Of a stretch of 64,000 nt of DNA, positions 27,480 through 35,947 are shown in pieces. The DNA is from Myxococcales bacterium (lineage in GTDB: Bacteria; Myxococcota; Myxococcia; Myxococcales; JAJYLH01): positions 62,001 through 126,000 of the forward strand of contig JAJYLH010000004.1 in assembly GCA_021787845.1 (NCBI GenBank), written 5' to 3'. Each line of letters starts with the position of its first letter. Position 1 is the stretch's first letter. Both the position numbers and the translations under genes were made by a program. The notes under the pieces are model-generated. The model was not told the DNA's origin and did not search any database. It saw only the letters and a list, made by a program, of their open reading frames with translations.

Positions 27480-28295
27480 ATGCGTTATGCTCCCGCCGTG
27501 ACGCACTCCGACGACGAGCTGCTCGCCCTCGCCCGCACCGGTGACGCCCGAGCGACGACCGAGCTGTTGACCCGCCACGAGAAGTCCATCTACCGCTTCG
27601 GCCTTCGGATGTGCGGCAACGAGGAGGACGCGCGCGAGGTGCTGCAGGACACGCTCCTCGCTGCGTTCCGGCACCTGCCGGGCTTTCGGGGCGAGGCTGC
27701 GCTGTCGACCTGGCTCTACCAGCTCGCGCGCAGCTTCTGCTTGAAGTCGCGGCGGCTGAAGTCGGGCGAACCGGCGACCTTCGTGGATGTCGACTCGGCG
27801 GCGGCGGTCAACGTCCCGAGCGAGGACCACGGCCCCGACGCGCGGGCGCACGCGCGCGAAATCGCGCAGGCGCTCGGGCGCGCGCTCCGGGAGCTGCCGG
27901 CCACCTCGCGCGAGGCGGTGATTCTGCGCGACGTCGAGGGGCTCTCGGTCGAGGAGGCGGCGAAGGTCGCGGGGCTCGAGGTGCCGGCGTTCAAGAGCCG
28001 CCTGCACCGGGCGCGGCTCGTCCTGCGCAAGAAGCTCGCGATGCTCGGCGACGACGAAGTGACCCTCTGCCAGCAGCTCGCGCGGGAGCTGGTCGAGGAC
28101 AACCTCCTGGACATCGACCAGTCGGCCTGCGAGCGCATCGAGCGCCACTTCGCGAGCTGCCCCAAGTGCGGCGACGCGATGGACCACCTGCGCCAGACGG
28201 TGTCGCTCTGCCGGGCGCTGCCGCATGGCGACGCGGTGCCGCCGCACGTCCAGGAGGCCGTCCGCCGCGCGCTCTTGGCCATCGCCGCGCCCTAG
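27480..28295 (+). CDS. ECF-type RNA polymerase sigma factor with zinc-finger tail
   Basis: 271 residues, longer than a standard ECF factor (about 190). Region 2: DARATTELLTRHEKSIYRFGLRMCG, DAREVLQDTLLAAFRHL, FRGEAALSTWLYQLARSF. Region 4: LRELPATSREAVILRDVEGLSVEEAA and AFKSRLHRARLVLRKKL. After region 4 comes a tail of about 75 residues with H-x3-C-x2-C (ERHFASCPKCGDAM), the pattern of zinc-binding anti-sigma domains. The regulator may therefore carry its own inhibitory or redox-sensing module. ATG 27480 is used; a GTG at 27498 is an alternative. No separate anti-sigma gene is next to it. Confidence 0.85.
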   Translation: MRYAPAVTHSDDELLALARTGDARATTELLTRHEKSIYRFGLRMCGNEEDAREVLQDTLLAAFRHLPGFRGEAALSTWLYQLARSFCLKSRRLKSGEPATFVDVDSAAAVNVPSEDHGPDARAHAREIAQALGRALRELPATSREAVILRDVEGLSVEEAAKVAGLEVPAFKSRLHRARLVLRKKLAMLGDDEVTLCQQLARELVEDNLLDIDQSACERIERHFASCPKCGDAMDHLRQTVSLCRALPHGDAVPPHVQEAVRRALLAIAAP

Positions 28296-28370
28296 CCCTG
28301 GCGCGAAGCGACTGCGCTTCCGGAAAGCGACAGCGGTGTCGTTCCCGATGGCGTGGAGCGGTCTCGCGCC

Positions 28371-28437
28371 GATCAGACCGATCAGACCGATCAGACCGAT
28401 CAGACCGATCAGACCGATCGGTCTGATCGACGGCGAC
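28371..28437. repeat. GATC 9-bp tandem array (largest)
   Basis: Six perfect head-to-tail copies of GATCAGACC (28371-28424), followed by GATCGGTCTGATC. The last unit plus this tail is a perfect 22-bp palindrome (28416-28437). It lies 75 bp after the sigma factor stop codon. In translated frames it gives Ile-Arg-Pro or Ser-Asp-Arg runs that are not real protein. Confidence 0.9.
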
Positions 28438-28594
28438 GCCTCGGAGCGGCCCGCGGGCATTTCCCCTCGGCGGGCTGTCGCGTGTCTCTTGTGGGCACGC
28501 GGCCTTGGCCTCCCGGCCCGTGTTCGCCTATCCTGCCGTTCCTGCCCCGCCTTTTTTTCGCGCCGTGCGCGCGATCCCACGAGAGGACATCGAC

Positions 28595-29041
28595 ATGAGG
28601 ACGCTCGTCGCCCTGCTGCTGCTCGTCGCCCTGCCGCTTCCCGCCTGCGCCCACGCGCCGCCCCGGCCCGCCGCCCAGCTCGCCGGGTGGGACGCCCGCC
28701 ATCCGATCGCCGCCCGGGAGCTCGGCACCTGGGTGCGCAGGCACCCCATCGCCGCCCGCAACTTCTTCGAGTTCGACGCCCACCATCCCCGCGCCGCCCG
28801 GCGCCTGTGCACCTGGGCCATCCGCCACCCGATGAAGCCGTTGCAGCGGTTCATCGTCCGGCACCTGGGGCAACCGGCGTTCGAGACGATCCTGGTGACG
28901 CACCGGCCCGCCGCCCGGGCGCTGATGGGTTGGTGCCGCCGACGCCCAGCGGCAGCGGAAGACCTCCTCGCGCACCCGGGCGGGCTCTGGTGGGCCGGAA
29001 ACCACCTCTACGCCAGCTATTGGATGATGGAACGGAGATAG
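28595..29041 (+). CDS. Small lipoprotein with His-Pro 14-residue repeats
   Basis: 148 residues from ATG 28595, with GAGAGGA upstream. Signal peptide and lipobox (LVALPLPACAH). The mature part is a run of about 14-residue repeats: WDARHPIAARELGT, WVRRHPIAARNFFE, FDAHHPRAARRLCT, WAIRHPMKPLQRFI, followed by more diverged units (HRPAARALMGW, RRPAAAEDLL). A helical, solenoid-like fold is plausible. The many His residues could bind metal or heme, but no standard motif is present. Not recognised as a known family. Confidence 0.72.
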   Translation: MRTLVALLLLVALPLPACAHAPPRPAAQLAGWDARHPIAARELGTWVRRHPIAARNFFEFDAHHPRAARRLCTWAIRHPMKPLQRFIVRHLGQPAFETILVTHRPAARALMGWCRRRPAAAEDLLAHPGGLWWAGNHLYASYWMMERR

Positions 29042-29082
29042 AGCGCGGCAGGTTGGCTCAAGCGCTGCCGGCGAAGGTCGGC

Positions 29083-30819
29083 TCAACCGTATCGCGACGT
29101 CGAGAGCGGCGGGGCGACGCCTTGGCGGACGTCCTCGGCGACCTCGCCCGGTAGCGGGAACCAGCGCAATGCCTCGAATTCGGGCGGGAGCACGGGACCC
29201 GCGGCGGGCACGACCGGCTCCTGCCCGGCGCGGTCGAAGATCTGCCGGGCGTCGGCGAGATACCCAGCGAGAGCGCTCTCGGGCTCCGTCGCGTGGCGGG
29301 AACGGAAGTCGAGCCAGCCTGCCTCGTAGGTGATGTCGCGAAGGCTCATCGGCTGCGCCGGCCGCTGGCCGACGTGCGCCCAGAGCGACGTGCGCGGGTC
29401 GAACCGGTACCGCGGCAGGAGCTTCCAGCCCTCGTTCGCGACGAGGTGGACCGCCTGCACCAGGTAGTCGAAGACCGCCTCGCTCAGGAAGTAGTTGAAG
29501 TTGATGCGAAACCACCCGAGCTTGATGCCGTCGTAGCCGCGCCCGATCACCTGGTCGAACCGGCGGCTCTCCGCCTCCTCCACCTCGAAGAGCCGGTGCC
29601 CGTAGGGACCGGCACAGGAGCAGCCGCCGCGGGCCTGGATGCCGAAGAGGTCGTTGAGCAGGGCGACGACGAAGTTCCAGTGAAGGTAGCCGCTGCCGTG
29701 CCGAATAGCGAGAGCGACGATGGAGAGCCGCTGCGCATCCGGGTTGCCCATGATCTTCAGCCGCGGGTTTTCGCGCCAGGAGGCGATGGCGCGGCGGATG
29801 AACGACTCCTCACGCGCGCGAATGGTCTCGGCGCCGACCGCTTCCTTGAGCTGGAAGACGAGCCCCGCCCGAATCGACTCCAGAATCGCCGGCGTGCCGC
29901 CTTCCTCGCGCCGCTCGGTGCCGAGCGAATAGTGGTGCTCGGTGGGGCTGACGAACGAAACCGTCCCGCCGCCAGGCACTACCGGTACCGTATTGTGGAA
30001 GAGCTGCCGCTTGGCGACGAGGACGCCGGGCGTGCCCGGACCGCCGATGAGCTTGTGCGGCGAGAGGAAGACCGCGTCCTTGTGCGCGTCCTCGCCGTCG
30101 AGCTCCGGGTTCATCTCGATCTTCAGATACGGCGCGGCGGCGGCGTAGTCCCAGAACGAATGGGCGCCGTACCGGTGCAACAGCCGCGCGATGGCGCGGT
30201 CGTCGGAGAGGATGCCGGTCACGTTCGAGGCGGCGGAGAACGAGCCGATCTTCAGGGGGCGCGCCTGGAACGCCTTCAGCTTCGCCTCGAGGTCGCGCTG
30301 GTCGATTTCGCCGTCGGCGTCGGAGCGGATGGTGACCACCTGCGCGATCGACTCGCGCCAGGGCAGCTCGTTCGAATGGTGCTCGTACGGCCCGATGAAG
30401 ACGACCGGCCGCTGGTCCTCGGGGATCTGCCGCGAGAAGCCGTAGTGCCGGTCGAGGTCGTGGGGCAGCCGCAGGTTCAACACGTGCACCAGGTGGTTGA
30501 CCGCGCCGGTCGCGCCCGAGCCGCAGAAGAGCACCAGGTCGTCGGGGCCGCCGCCGACCGCCTCGTGGATGATCGCCCGCGCGTCCTCGCGAAAGCGCGT
30601 CGTCTGCAGACCGGTCGCCGAGCTCTCGGTGTGCGTGTTCGCGTAGAGCGGCATCACCTGCTGGCGCACGAAGTCCTCGATGAACGAGAGGCTCCGCCCG
30701 CTCGCGGTGTAGTCGGCGTAGACCACCCGCCGAAAGCCGAACGGCCCCAAGAGCGCTTCGTCGTCGCCGATGATCGAGGCGCGGATGACATCGATGAGCG
30801 AGGTCGAGGACGGTTCCAC
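29083..30819 (-). CDS. Class V aminotransferase-fold protein (cysteine desulfurase-like)
   Basis: 578 residues. The start chosen is GTG 30817-30819, which has GGGAGG five bases upstream; a longer frame to 30912 lacks one. The PLP-dependent fold is shown by VVYADYTASGRSLSFIEDF, YANTHTESSATGLQTT, LFCGSGATGAVNHL and the lysine motif FLSPHKLIGGPGTPGVL. A Cys-rich GGCSCAGPYGH near residue 400 recalls the active loop of cysteine desulfurases but with two cysteines. Longer than IscS/SufS (about 400), with a C-terminal extension. Substrate unknown; no Fe-S assembly genes adjoin. Divergent from the ferritin-like gene, so a link to iron metabolism is possible. Confidence 0.82.
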   Translation of the reverse strand: MEPSSTSLIDVIRASIIGDDEALLGPFGFRRVVYADYTASGRSLSFIEDFVRQQVMPLYANTHTESSATGLQTTRFREDARAIIHEAVGGGPDDLVLFCGSGATGAVNHLVHVLNLRLPHDLDRHYGFSRQIPEDQRPVVFIGPYEHHSNELPWRESIAQVVTIRSDADGEIDQRDLEAKLKAFQARPLKIGSFSAASNVTGILSDDRAIARLLHRYGAHSFWDYAAAAPYLKIEMNPELDGEDAHKDAVFLSPHKLIGGPGTPGVLVAKRQLFHNTVPVVPGGGTVSFVSPTEHHYSLGTERREEGGTPAILESIRAGLVFQLKEAVGAETIRAREESFIRRAIASWRENPRLKIMGNPDAQRLSIVALAIRHGSGYLHWNFVVALLNDLFGIQARGGCSCAGPYGHRLFEVEEAESRRFDQVIGRGYDGIKLGWFRINFNYFLSEAVFDYLVQAVHLVANEGWKLLPRYRFDPRTSLWAHVGQRPAQPMSLRDITYEAGWLDFRSRHATEPESALAGYLADARQIFDRAGQEPVVPAAGPVLPPEFEALRWFPLPGEVAEDVRQGVAPPLSTSRYG

Positions 30820-30950
30820 CGGCACCTCCCGAATTCGCGCCAGTCCTAGCGCATCGCGGGCGCGGGCGCTCGCCCGTCGTCGCCGGCGCACCGCCGGCCT
30901 TGCGCCCGTCATCGCCCGTCGTCACCTTTGCGGTCGTTGGAGGATCCGCC

Positions 30951-31364
30951 GTGCCGCAGACGCCGCCCGCCCATTTCATGGTGCCGCGCAAGCTGACCGA
31001 CTCCGAGCTCGCGCAGGCGATTCGCCTCGACCTCGAGGCCGAGCTCGACGCGATGAACCTCTATCAATCGCACATCGACGCGACGGACCACGCGCTCGCG
31101 AAGAAGGTCCTCGCCTACGTGCGCGACGACGAGCGCGAGCACGCGGCGCTGTTCAACGCGCTCCTGCGCGAGCTCGACCCGCAGCTCGCCGAGGAAGAGG
31201 CGGCGGCACCGGAGAAGCTAAAGCTCATCGAGAGCGGTGCCTCTGAGCAGGAAGTCGCCGCGCTGACCGAAAGCGGCGAAGGGGAGCCGGCCGGCGACGA
31301 GGTCCGCAGCCACCGCTTCGTTCCGCGCGAGCTGACGGTCGGCTCCTTGCGCGGCGGAAGCTGA
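30951..31364 (+). CDS. Encapsulated-ferritin-like protein with encapsulin cargo peptide
   Basis: 137 residues from GTG 30951, with TTGGAGGA eight bases upstream. The ferritin-like helices hold E31 and Y38 (EAELDAMNLYQ) and E61/H64 (DDEREHAALF), which fit the metal-site positions of encapsulated ferritins (EncFtn, residues E32, Y39, E62, H65 in the Rhodospirillum protein as I recall). After a Glu/Ala-rich linker of about 45 residues, the tail is ELTVGSLRGGS, matching the encapsulin cargo-loading motif LTVGSLRR known from Myxococcus. EncFtn forms ferroxidase rings that deliver iron into the shell. No encapsulin shell gene is in this window; the next gene encodes a glycosidase. Confidence 0.87.
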   Translation: MPQTPPAHFMVPRKLTDSELAQAIRLDLEAELDAMNLYQSHIDATDHALAKKVLAYVRDDEREHAALFNALLRELDPQLAEEEAAAPEKLKLIESGASEQEVAALTESGEGEPAGDEVRSHRFVPRELTVGSLRGGS

Positions 31365-31401
31365 CGGCGCCGCGAGAGGCACCGGTGCGATACTCGGCGC
31401 G

Positions 31402-32907
31402 ATGCGCCAGGGGCCGGTTCTCCTCGCTCTCGCCGTCCTCGCCGCCTGCGGGCCGCGCCATCCTTTCCCCGGCATCACGAGCGACGACGGCGGGCCGACC
31501 CTCGCCGACCGCGTCGGGCTCGCCGGCGGGCTTCCCTGGGGCGACTCCGCTCAGGCGAAGGCCGAACGGGCGACCGAGCTCGGGCGGATGAAGAGCCTGG
31601 GCTTGCACCGGATGCGGCTCGACCTCACCTGGTCGCAGATCGAGACCGCTCCCGGTCAGTTCGATTTCTCGGGCCTCGACCCCGCCGTCCGCGACGCGTC
31701 CCAAGCGGGCATCTCGCTCCTCGGCATCCTCGACTACGGCAACCACATCTACCCGACCGCCTCGTCCCAGGCGGGCTCGACCGACGTGGGCCAGCAGGAC
31801 CACTCGCCCCCGGTGGACGTCGCGCACTACGCGGACTACGTGCGCGCGGTCGTCGCCCATTTCCGGCCGCAGGTGACCGAGTACGAGCTGTGGAACGAGC
31901 CGAACGTCTGGAGCCGGTTCTTCCTGCCGAAGGCGGACCCGGTGAAGTACGCGGCGCTCGCGCGCGCGGGAGTCGACGCCGGCCGGCAGGCGTGCCCGAC
32001 CTGCACCTTCGTCCTCGCCGGCGTCTCGATGCCGCAGCCGATGCCGCCGCCGTTCGCGGGCCTCTCTCCCGACGGGCTCGATTACCTGCACGACGTCTAC
32101 CGCGCGGCGCCGGACCTGAACCGCTGGGTCGACGCCGTCGCGTTCCATCCGTACCAGTACCCGAAGGATCCGCCCGAGCAGGAGACCGAGCCGTATCCAG
32201 GCTACGTGCAAGGAAGCCTGTCGACGCAGACGAAGAACGTCCAGGCGCTCGAAGGGGGACAGGAGGGCAAGCCTCCACCGTTGTGGGTCACCGAGGACGG
32301 CTGGTCGACGAACCCGGACGTCCCGTCGACCGACGCCGAGCTGGGGCAGGTGATGGGGCTGTCGCCGTCGCTCGTCGCCGACGCGCGCGGGATGCTGGGC
32401 GAGACCGCCTTCGAGCGGCTCGTCGAGACCATGCGCGGGGTCAGCGAAGCCGACCAGGGCCGCGACCTCGAGCGCGCGATTCTCCTGTCGGCGTCGCTCG
32501 GGATCGCGCGCTTCTACGTCTACACCCTCGCCGATTCCGGCGACCACCCCGAGTACAACCAGGAAGCCGCGTTCGGCGTCTACCGCGACGACGGCTCGCC
32601 CAAGCCCGCCGCGCCGGTCCTCTCGACGCTCCTCACCCGCTTCGGAAGCTTGCGCTACTCGAGCGACGTCACGGCCGCGCTCGGGCTCTCGCAGCCCGAC
32701 AGGGCTCTCGCCTTCCGAGACGGCTCCCGCTCTGTGCTCGCGCTGTGGCGGTGGCAGCAGGGGACCCAAGGGGTGGAAATCGACTCGCTCCCCGGCGCGA
32801 CGACCGTCGTCGCGAGCGACGGCCGGGTCCTCGCCACGAAAGCGAAAGGCGACTCGCTCGAGCTGACGGTCGGCCCGGACGTCGCCTGGGTCGAGGTCGC
32901 GCGCTGA
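31402..32907 (+). CDS. Glycoside-hydrolase-like lipoprotein (clan A TIM barrel)
   Basis: 501 residues. Signal and lipobox (LAVLAACGP) predict a lipoprotein. The barrel resembles GH39/GH5-type retaining glycosidases: LGLHRMRLDLTWSQIETAPGQFDFSGLD at strand 2, the acid/base motif YELWNEPNVW, and a likely nucleophile in LWVTEDGWST. The C-terminal about 90 residues form a beta-rich domain (YSSDVTAALGLSQPDRALAF, SVLALWRWQQG). Substrate cannot be read from sequence. It starts 37 bp after the ferritin-like gene on the same strand, possibly co-transcribed. Confidence 0.8.
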   Translation: MRQGPVLLALAVLAACGPRHPFPGITSDDGGPTLADRVGLAGGLPWGDSAQAKAERATELGRMKSLGLHRMRLDLTWSQIETAPGQFDFSGLDPAVRDASQAGISLLGILDYGNHIYPTASSQAGSTDVGQQDHSPPVDVAHYADYVRAVVAHFRPQVTEYELWNEPNVWSRFFLPKADPVKYAALARAGVDAGRQACPTCTFVLAGVSMPQPMPPPFAGLSPDGLDYLHDVYRAAPDLNRWVDAVAFHPYQYPKDPPEQETEPYPGYVQGSLSTQTKNVQALEGGQEGKPPPLWVTEDGWSTNPDVPSTDAELGQVMGLSPSLVADARGMLGETAFERLVETMRGVSEADQGRDLERAILLSASLGIARFYVYTLADSGDHPEYNQEAAFGVYRDDGSPKPAAPVLSTLLTRFGSLRYSSDVTAALGLSQPDRALAFRDGSRSVLALWRWQQGTQGVEIDSLPGATTVVASDGRVLATKAKGDSLELTVGPDVAWVEVAR

Positions 32908-33024
32908 TCAGACGGCCAGGGCTCGGCTCGACGCACTCGTGATGGCCATTGGGCTTGAGCCGCGCGGCTCGAACCGGTCGTCGATAGCAAGTGTGTGAAC
33001 CCGACAGGCATGGTTCGTCGCACC

Positions 33025-33058
33025 CCGCTCGCCCTTCGACTGCGCCCAGGGTGAGCGG
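33025..33058. repeat. CCTTCGACTGCGC palindrome family
   Basis: Arms CCGCTCGCCCT (33025-33035) and AGGGTGAGCGG (33048-33058) around TTCGACTGCGCC. Lies in the 219-bp gap between convergent genes (glycosidase and GGDEF protein). Belongs to a dispersed palindrome family widespread in bacteria; other members are at 43625, 47813 and 60375. Confidence 0.65.
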
Positions 33059-33126
33059 TCCTGCATCACGTGCCTTGCATACTCCATTCAGAGGCTATCC
33101 GGCTCGCTCGAGTCGACCGCCGCGGG

Positions 33127-34491
33127 TCACGCCGCCTGGCTCGCCGCGAGGTAGACGATGTTGCGGGCTTCCCGCTTTCCCCGGTACATCGCCTCGTCCG
33201 CGAGGCCCAGGAGCGCTGCCGCGTCCCGCGCGTGCTCCGGGAAGCAGGCGATGCCGATCGAGGCGGTCATCTTCACGTTCTTCCCCTCGCGCGCGAGGAA
33301 GACGTGGTCGGCGACGGTGGCCCGCAGGCGCTCGGCGATCTTGAGCGCGGTCTTCTGGTCGGTCCGCTTCAGGAGGAGGCAGAACTCGTCGCCCCCGTAG
33401 CGCGTCGCGATGTCGCGCTCGCGCAGCGACGCCTTGATCACCCGCGCCGCTTCCTGGAGGAGCCGGCTGCCCACCAGGTGACCGAAAGCGTCGTTGACCT
33501 GCTTGAAGTGGTCCAGGTCCGCGAAGAGCACCGCGAACGGCGCCTCCTCGTGCTGGCAGGCGTCTTCCAGCGCCTGCTTCAGGTAGCGCGCGTTGAACAG
33601 CCGGGTGTGGTCGTCGATGAGCGCCAACAGCTCCGTCTTCTGGAACCGCTCCAGGGTCGCCAGGGTGACCGCCGCGCTCTTCGCGAGAAACTCCGCCCCC
33701 CGCACCCCGGCCGCGGGCGGCATCGCCTCCGAGAAGAGGGCCGCCGCGCCCAGGACCGTCCCGTCCAAGAAGAGCGGAACGAGGGTCGCGAACCGCCCCG
33801 CGAGGGACGGCAGCGCTTCGGTCCCCGGCAGCGCTTGTGTCACCTCCACGCCCTCGCCCTGCACCGCTCGGAGCGCCGCCGGGAGCACCCGGTCGACGAG
33901 AGCGGTCTCGTCCTCCATCGCGAGGCCCTCCGACCGCACCAGCTCCAGCCCTCCGGAAGCGCTGCGGAAGAAGGCTCCGCTCGTCGCCAAGAGCTCGGAC
34001 CCGAGCGCCGGCATCAACGCGTTCGCCACCGCCACCCAGTCGGCCGCCGCCTGGAGCCGCCCGGCCGCCTCGAACAGCCTGAGGCTCGTCTTGAGCGCCG
34101 CATTCTCCTGGAGGACGCGGCGCATCCCGAGCGCGCGCCCGACCGCGACCGCGAGGGTGTCCTTGGTCACCGGCTTGATGAGGTAGTCGCTCGCGCCGAG
34201 CTTGAGCGCCCGCACTGCCGGCTCCACCCGCTCGTGCCCGGTGATGACGACGACGTCGGTCTCCGGGTCGACGCGCTTGACGTACTGGAGCACCTCGAGC
34301 CCATCCAAGTCCGGCAGGAGCAGGTCGGTGACGACGACGCGATAGTGGTCGGTCGCGAAGAGGGCGAAGGCGGCTTGGGCGCTCTCGGCGACATCGACCT
34401 CGCAGCCGGCGGCCTGCAGGTAGTCGGCGTAGATTTGACGGGCGAGCCGCTCGTCGTCGACCAGGAGCACCCGGGGCCGGTCGTCGCCCAT
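33127..34491 (-). CDS. Response regulator with GGDEF diguanylate cyclase domain
   Basis: 454 residues from ATG 34489-34491, which has GGAGGG seven bases upstream; an in-frame GTG six codons earlier is less likely. REC domain 1-120: LLVDDERLARQ, phosphoacceptor in VVTDLLLPDLDG, KP in DYLIKPV. The middle (about 150-290) is GAF-like. The GGDEF domain has RYGGDEFCLLL and an intact I-site (RERD, five residues before GGDEF), so it should make c-di-GMP from GTP with product inhibition. Cytoplasmic. No partner histidine kinase is nearby. Confidence 0.92.
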   Translation of the reverse strand: MGDDRPRVLLVDDERLARQIYADYLQAAGCEVDVAESAQAAFALFATDHYRVVVTDLLLPDLDGLEVLQYVKRVDPETDVVVITGHERVEPAVRALKLGASDYLIKPVTKDTLAVAVGRALGMRRVLQENAALKTSLRLFEAAGRLQAAADWVAVANALMPALGSELLATSGAFFRSASGGLELVRSEGLAMEDETALVDRVLPAALRAVQGEGVEVTQALPGTEALPSLAGRFATLVPLFLDGTVLGAAALFSEAMPPAAGVRGAEFLAKSAAVTLATLERFQKTELLALIDDHTRLFNARYLKQALEDACQHEEAPFAVLFADLDHFKQVNDAFGHLVGSRLLQEAARVIKASLRERDIATRYGGDEFCLLLKRTDQKTALKIAERLRATVADHVFLAREGKNVKMTASIGIACFPEHARDAAALLGLADEAMYRGKREARNIVYLAASQAA

Positions 34492-34597
34492 GAAAAGTCC
34501 CTCCACCACCCCCGCAAGATCACGGTACCAAAAACCGGGACCCGCGGTGAACGAGCGAGGAAGCCGTGACGCATTCGGGTGACGGCGGTCACGGTCT

Positions 34598-35752
34598 TCA
34601 GGCCGCGCCGACCAGCTCGATCGCCTCGAGCAGCTTCGCTTCGCTCTTCTCGCGCAGCATGTAGACGGTGTCGCCCATCGCGCCGGCGAGGACGGGCGGC
34701 ATCGGGCGGCTCCAGATCAAGGTCGGGCCGAGAGCGCCGACGAGCGCGTCGTGGCCGAGCCGGTAGCGGACCTCGTGGCGGCGGCCGACGTGGGCGACGT
34801 GCCATTTTCGCTCGTAGGTGAAGCCGTCGAGGCTCTGGCCGGTGACCGCTTTCGCCCACAGGCGGTAGACGTCGAAGTCGCAGGTCCAGTTCATCATGTC
34901 CGTCGTGAAGCCGCCCGGCGGACGCAGGTTCGCTTCCAGCGCGCGAAAGCCGTCGCCCTGGACGAAGAACTCGAGGTGGAAGAAGCGCGCCTTGAGGTCG
35001 AACGCGCGGACGATGCGGCGGCCGTATTCCTCGAGCAAGGGCGGGATGTCGCGGCGCGAGTAGTAGTGCATCGTCCGCCGCTCGTTGACGATGTCCATCA
35101 CCCCCGCGCTGAACAGGTGGCTCAACGAGAAGACGATGCGGCCGTCCTCGTCGGTCAGGCCGTCGAAGCTCGTGACGGTGCCCGGCTCGAACCGCTCGAC
35201 CACGTACCCCTGGAGCGGTCGTGCCGACAGGCGGCCCAACTGCTCCTCGCTCGTGACCTTGAAGGTGCCCGCCGCGCCGACGCCGACGTCCGGCTTGAAG
35301 ACGACGGGGAGCCCGAAGCGGGCGATGGCGCGCCGCGCTTCGTCGAGGGAGTCCACCCGCAGGCCCTCGGTGCAGGGCACGCCGGCCGCGCCGAAGACCT
35401 CCCGCATCCCGGTCTTGGAGCGAAAGCGCTTCAGCTCCCTCGGCTTGAACCCCTCGACGTTGAAGTCCTCCCGTAGCCGCGCCTCCAGCTCCATCCAGTG
35501 CTCGTTGAGCGAATCGAGCCGGCCAAGGCGCCCGTGCCGGTGGATGAACAGCGCCGCCGCCCGCAGCACGTCGTCGTAGCGGTCGAAGCGGGGCACATGG
35601 ATGAAGTCGGCGAGCGAACCCTTGAGCTCGCCCGAGAGCTCGTGCCAGGGCGCGTCGGCGAGGCCCAGCGCCCGGGCGCCCTCCTCCTTCAGCGCGCGGC
35701 AGAAGTGCCAGAACTGCGGCGGGAAGTGCGGTGAGAGGAAGAGGACGTTCAC
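34598..35752 (-). CDS. ATP-grasp domain protein
   Basis: 384 residues from GTG 35750-35752, preceded by GAGGTG. N-terminal pre-ATP-grasp fold (VNVLFLSPHFPPQFWHFCRAL). The ATP-grasp core has SKTGMREVFGAAGVPC, the nucleotide-binding PVVFKPDVGVGAAGTFKV, YVVERFEPGTVTSFDGL and the metal-ligand segment FHLEFFVQGDGFRALEANLRPPGG. Related to carboxylate-amine ligases such as biotin carboxylase-like or peptide ligases. Substrate unknown; it stands alone, convergent with no biosynthetic partner. The frame continues far upstream to 37978, but that is antisense to other genes and is not protein. Confidence 0.83.
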   Translation of the reverse strand: MNVLFLSPHFPPQFWHFCRALKEEGARALGLADAPWHELSGELKGSLADFIHVPRFDRYDDVLRAAALFIHRHGRLGRLDSLNEHWMELEARLREDFNVEGFKPRELKRFRSKTGMREVFGAAGVPCTEGLRVDSLDEARRAIARFGLPVVFKPDVGVGAAGTFKVTSEEQLGRLSARPLQGYVVERFEPGTVTSFDGLTDEDGRIVFSLSHLFSAGVMDIVNERRTMHYYSRRDIPPLLEEYGRRIVRAFDLKARFFHLEFFVQGDGFRALEANLRPPGGFTTDMMNWTCDFDVYRLWAKAVTGQSLDGFTYERKWHVAHVGRRHEVRYRLGHDALVGALGPTLIWSRPMPPVLAGAMGDTVYMLREKSEAKLLEAIELVGAA

Positions 35753-35947
35753 TTCGGCAGACACCTCGCGGCCGGAGCGAACCAAGAGCCCTCCGGCCCG
35801 ATGCCGAAAGCTATCGCATCCGACGAGGGAGCGGGCACCGGAACCGGCGGCGCGGCATCCGAGTCCGGGCGGCGGAGGGGTTCGCAAGATTGCTCTCATG
35901 CGACGCGGCCGATCGCTCGGCATCCTTCTTTCGTGGAGGCATTTTCG

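Noticed and set aside
28353-28426. Ser-Asp-Arg and Ile-Arg-Pro peptide runs as short proteins
   Set aside because: They are translations of the 9-bp GATC repeat in its three frames, not genes.
28371-28437. CRISPR array
   Set aside because: The repeat unit is 9 bp, without spacers or cas genes.
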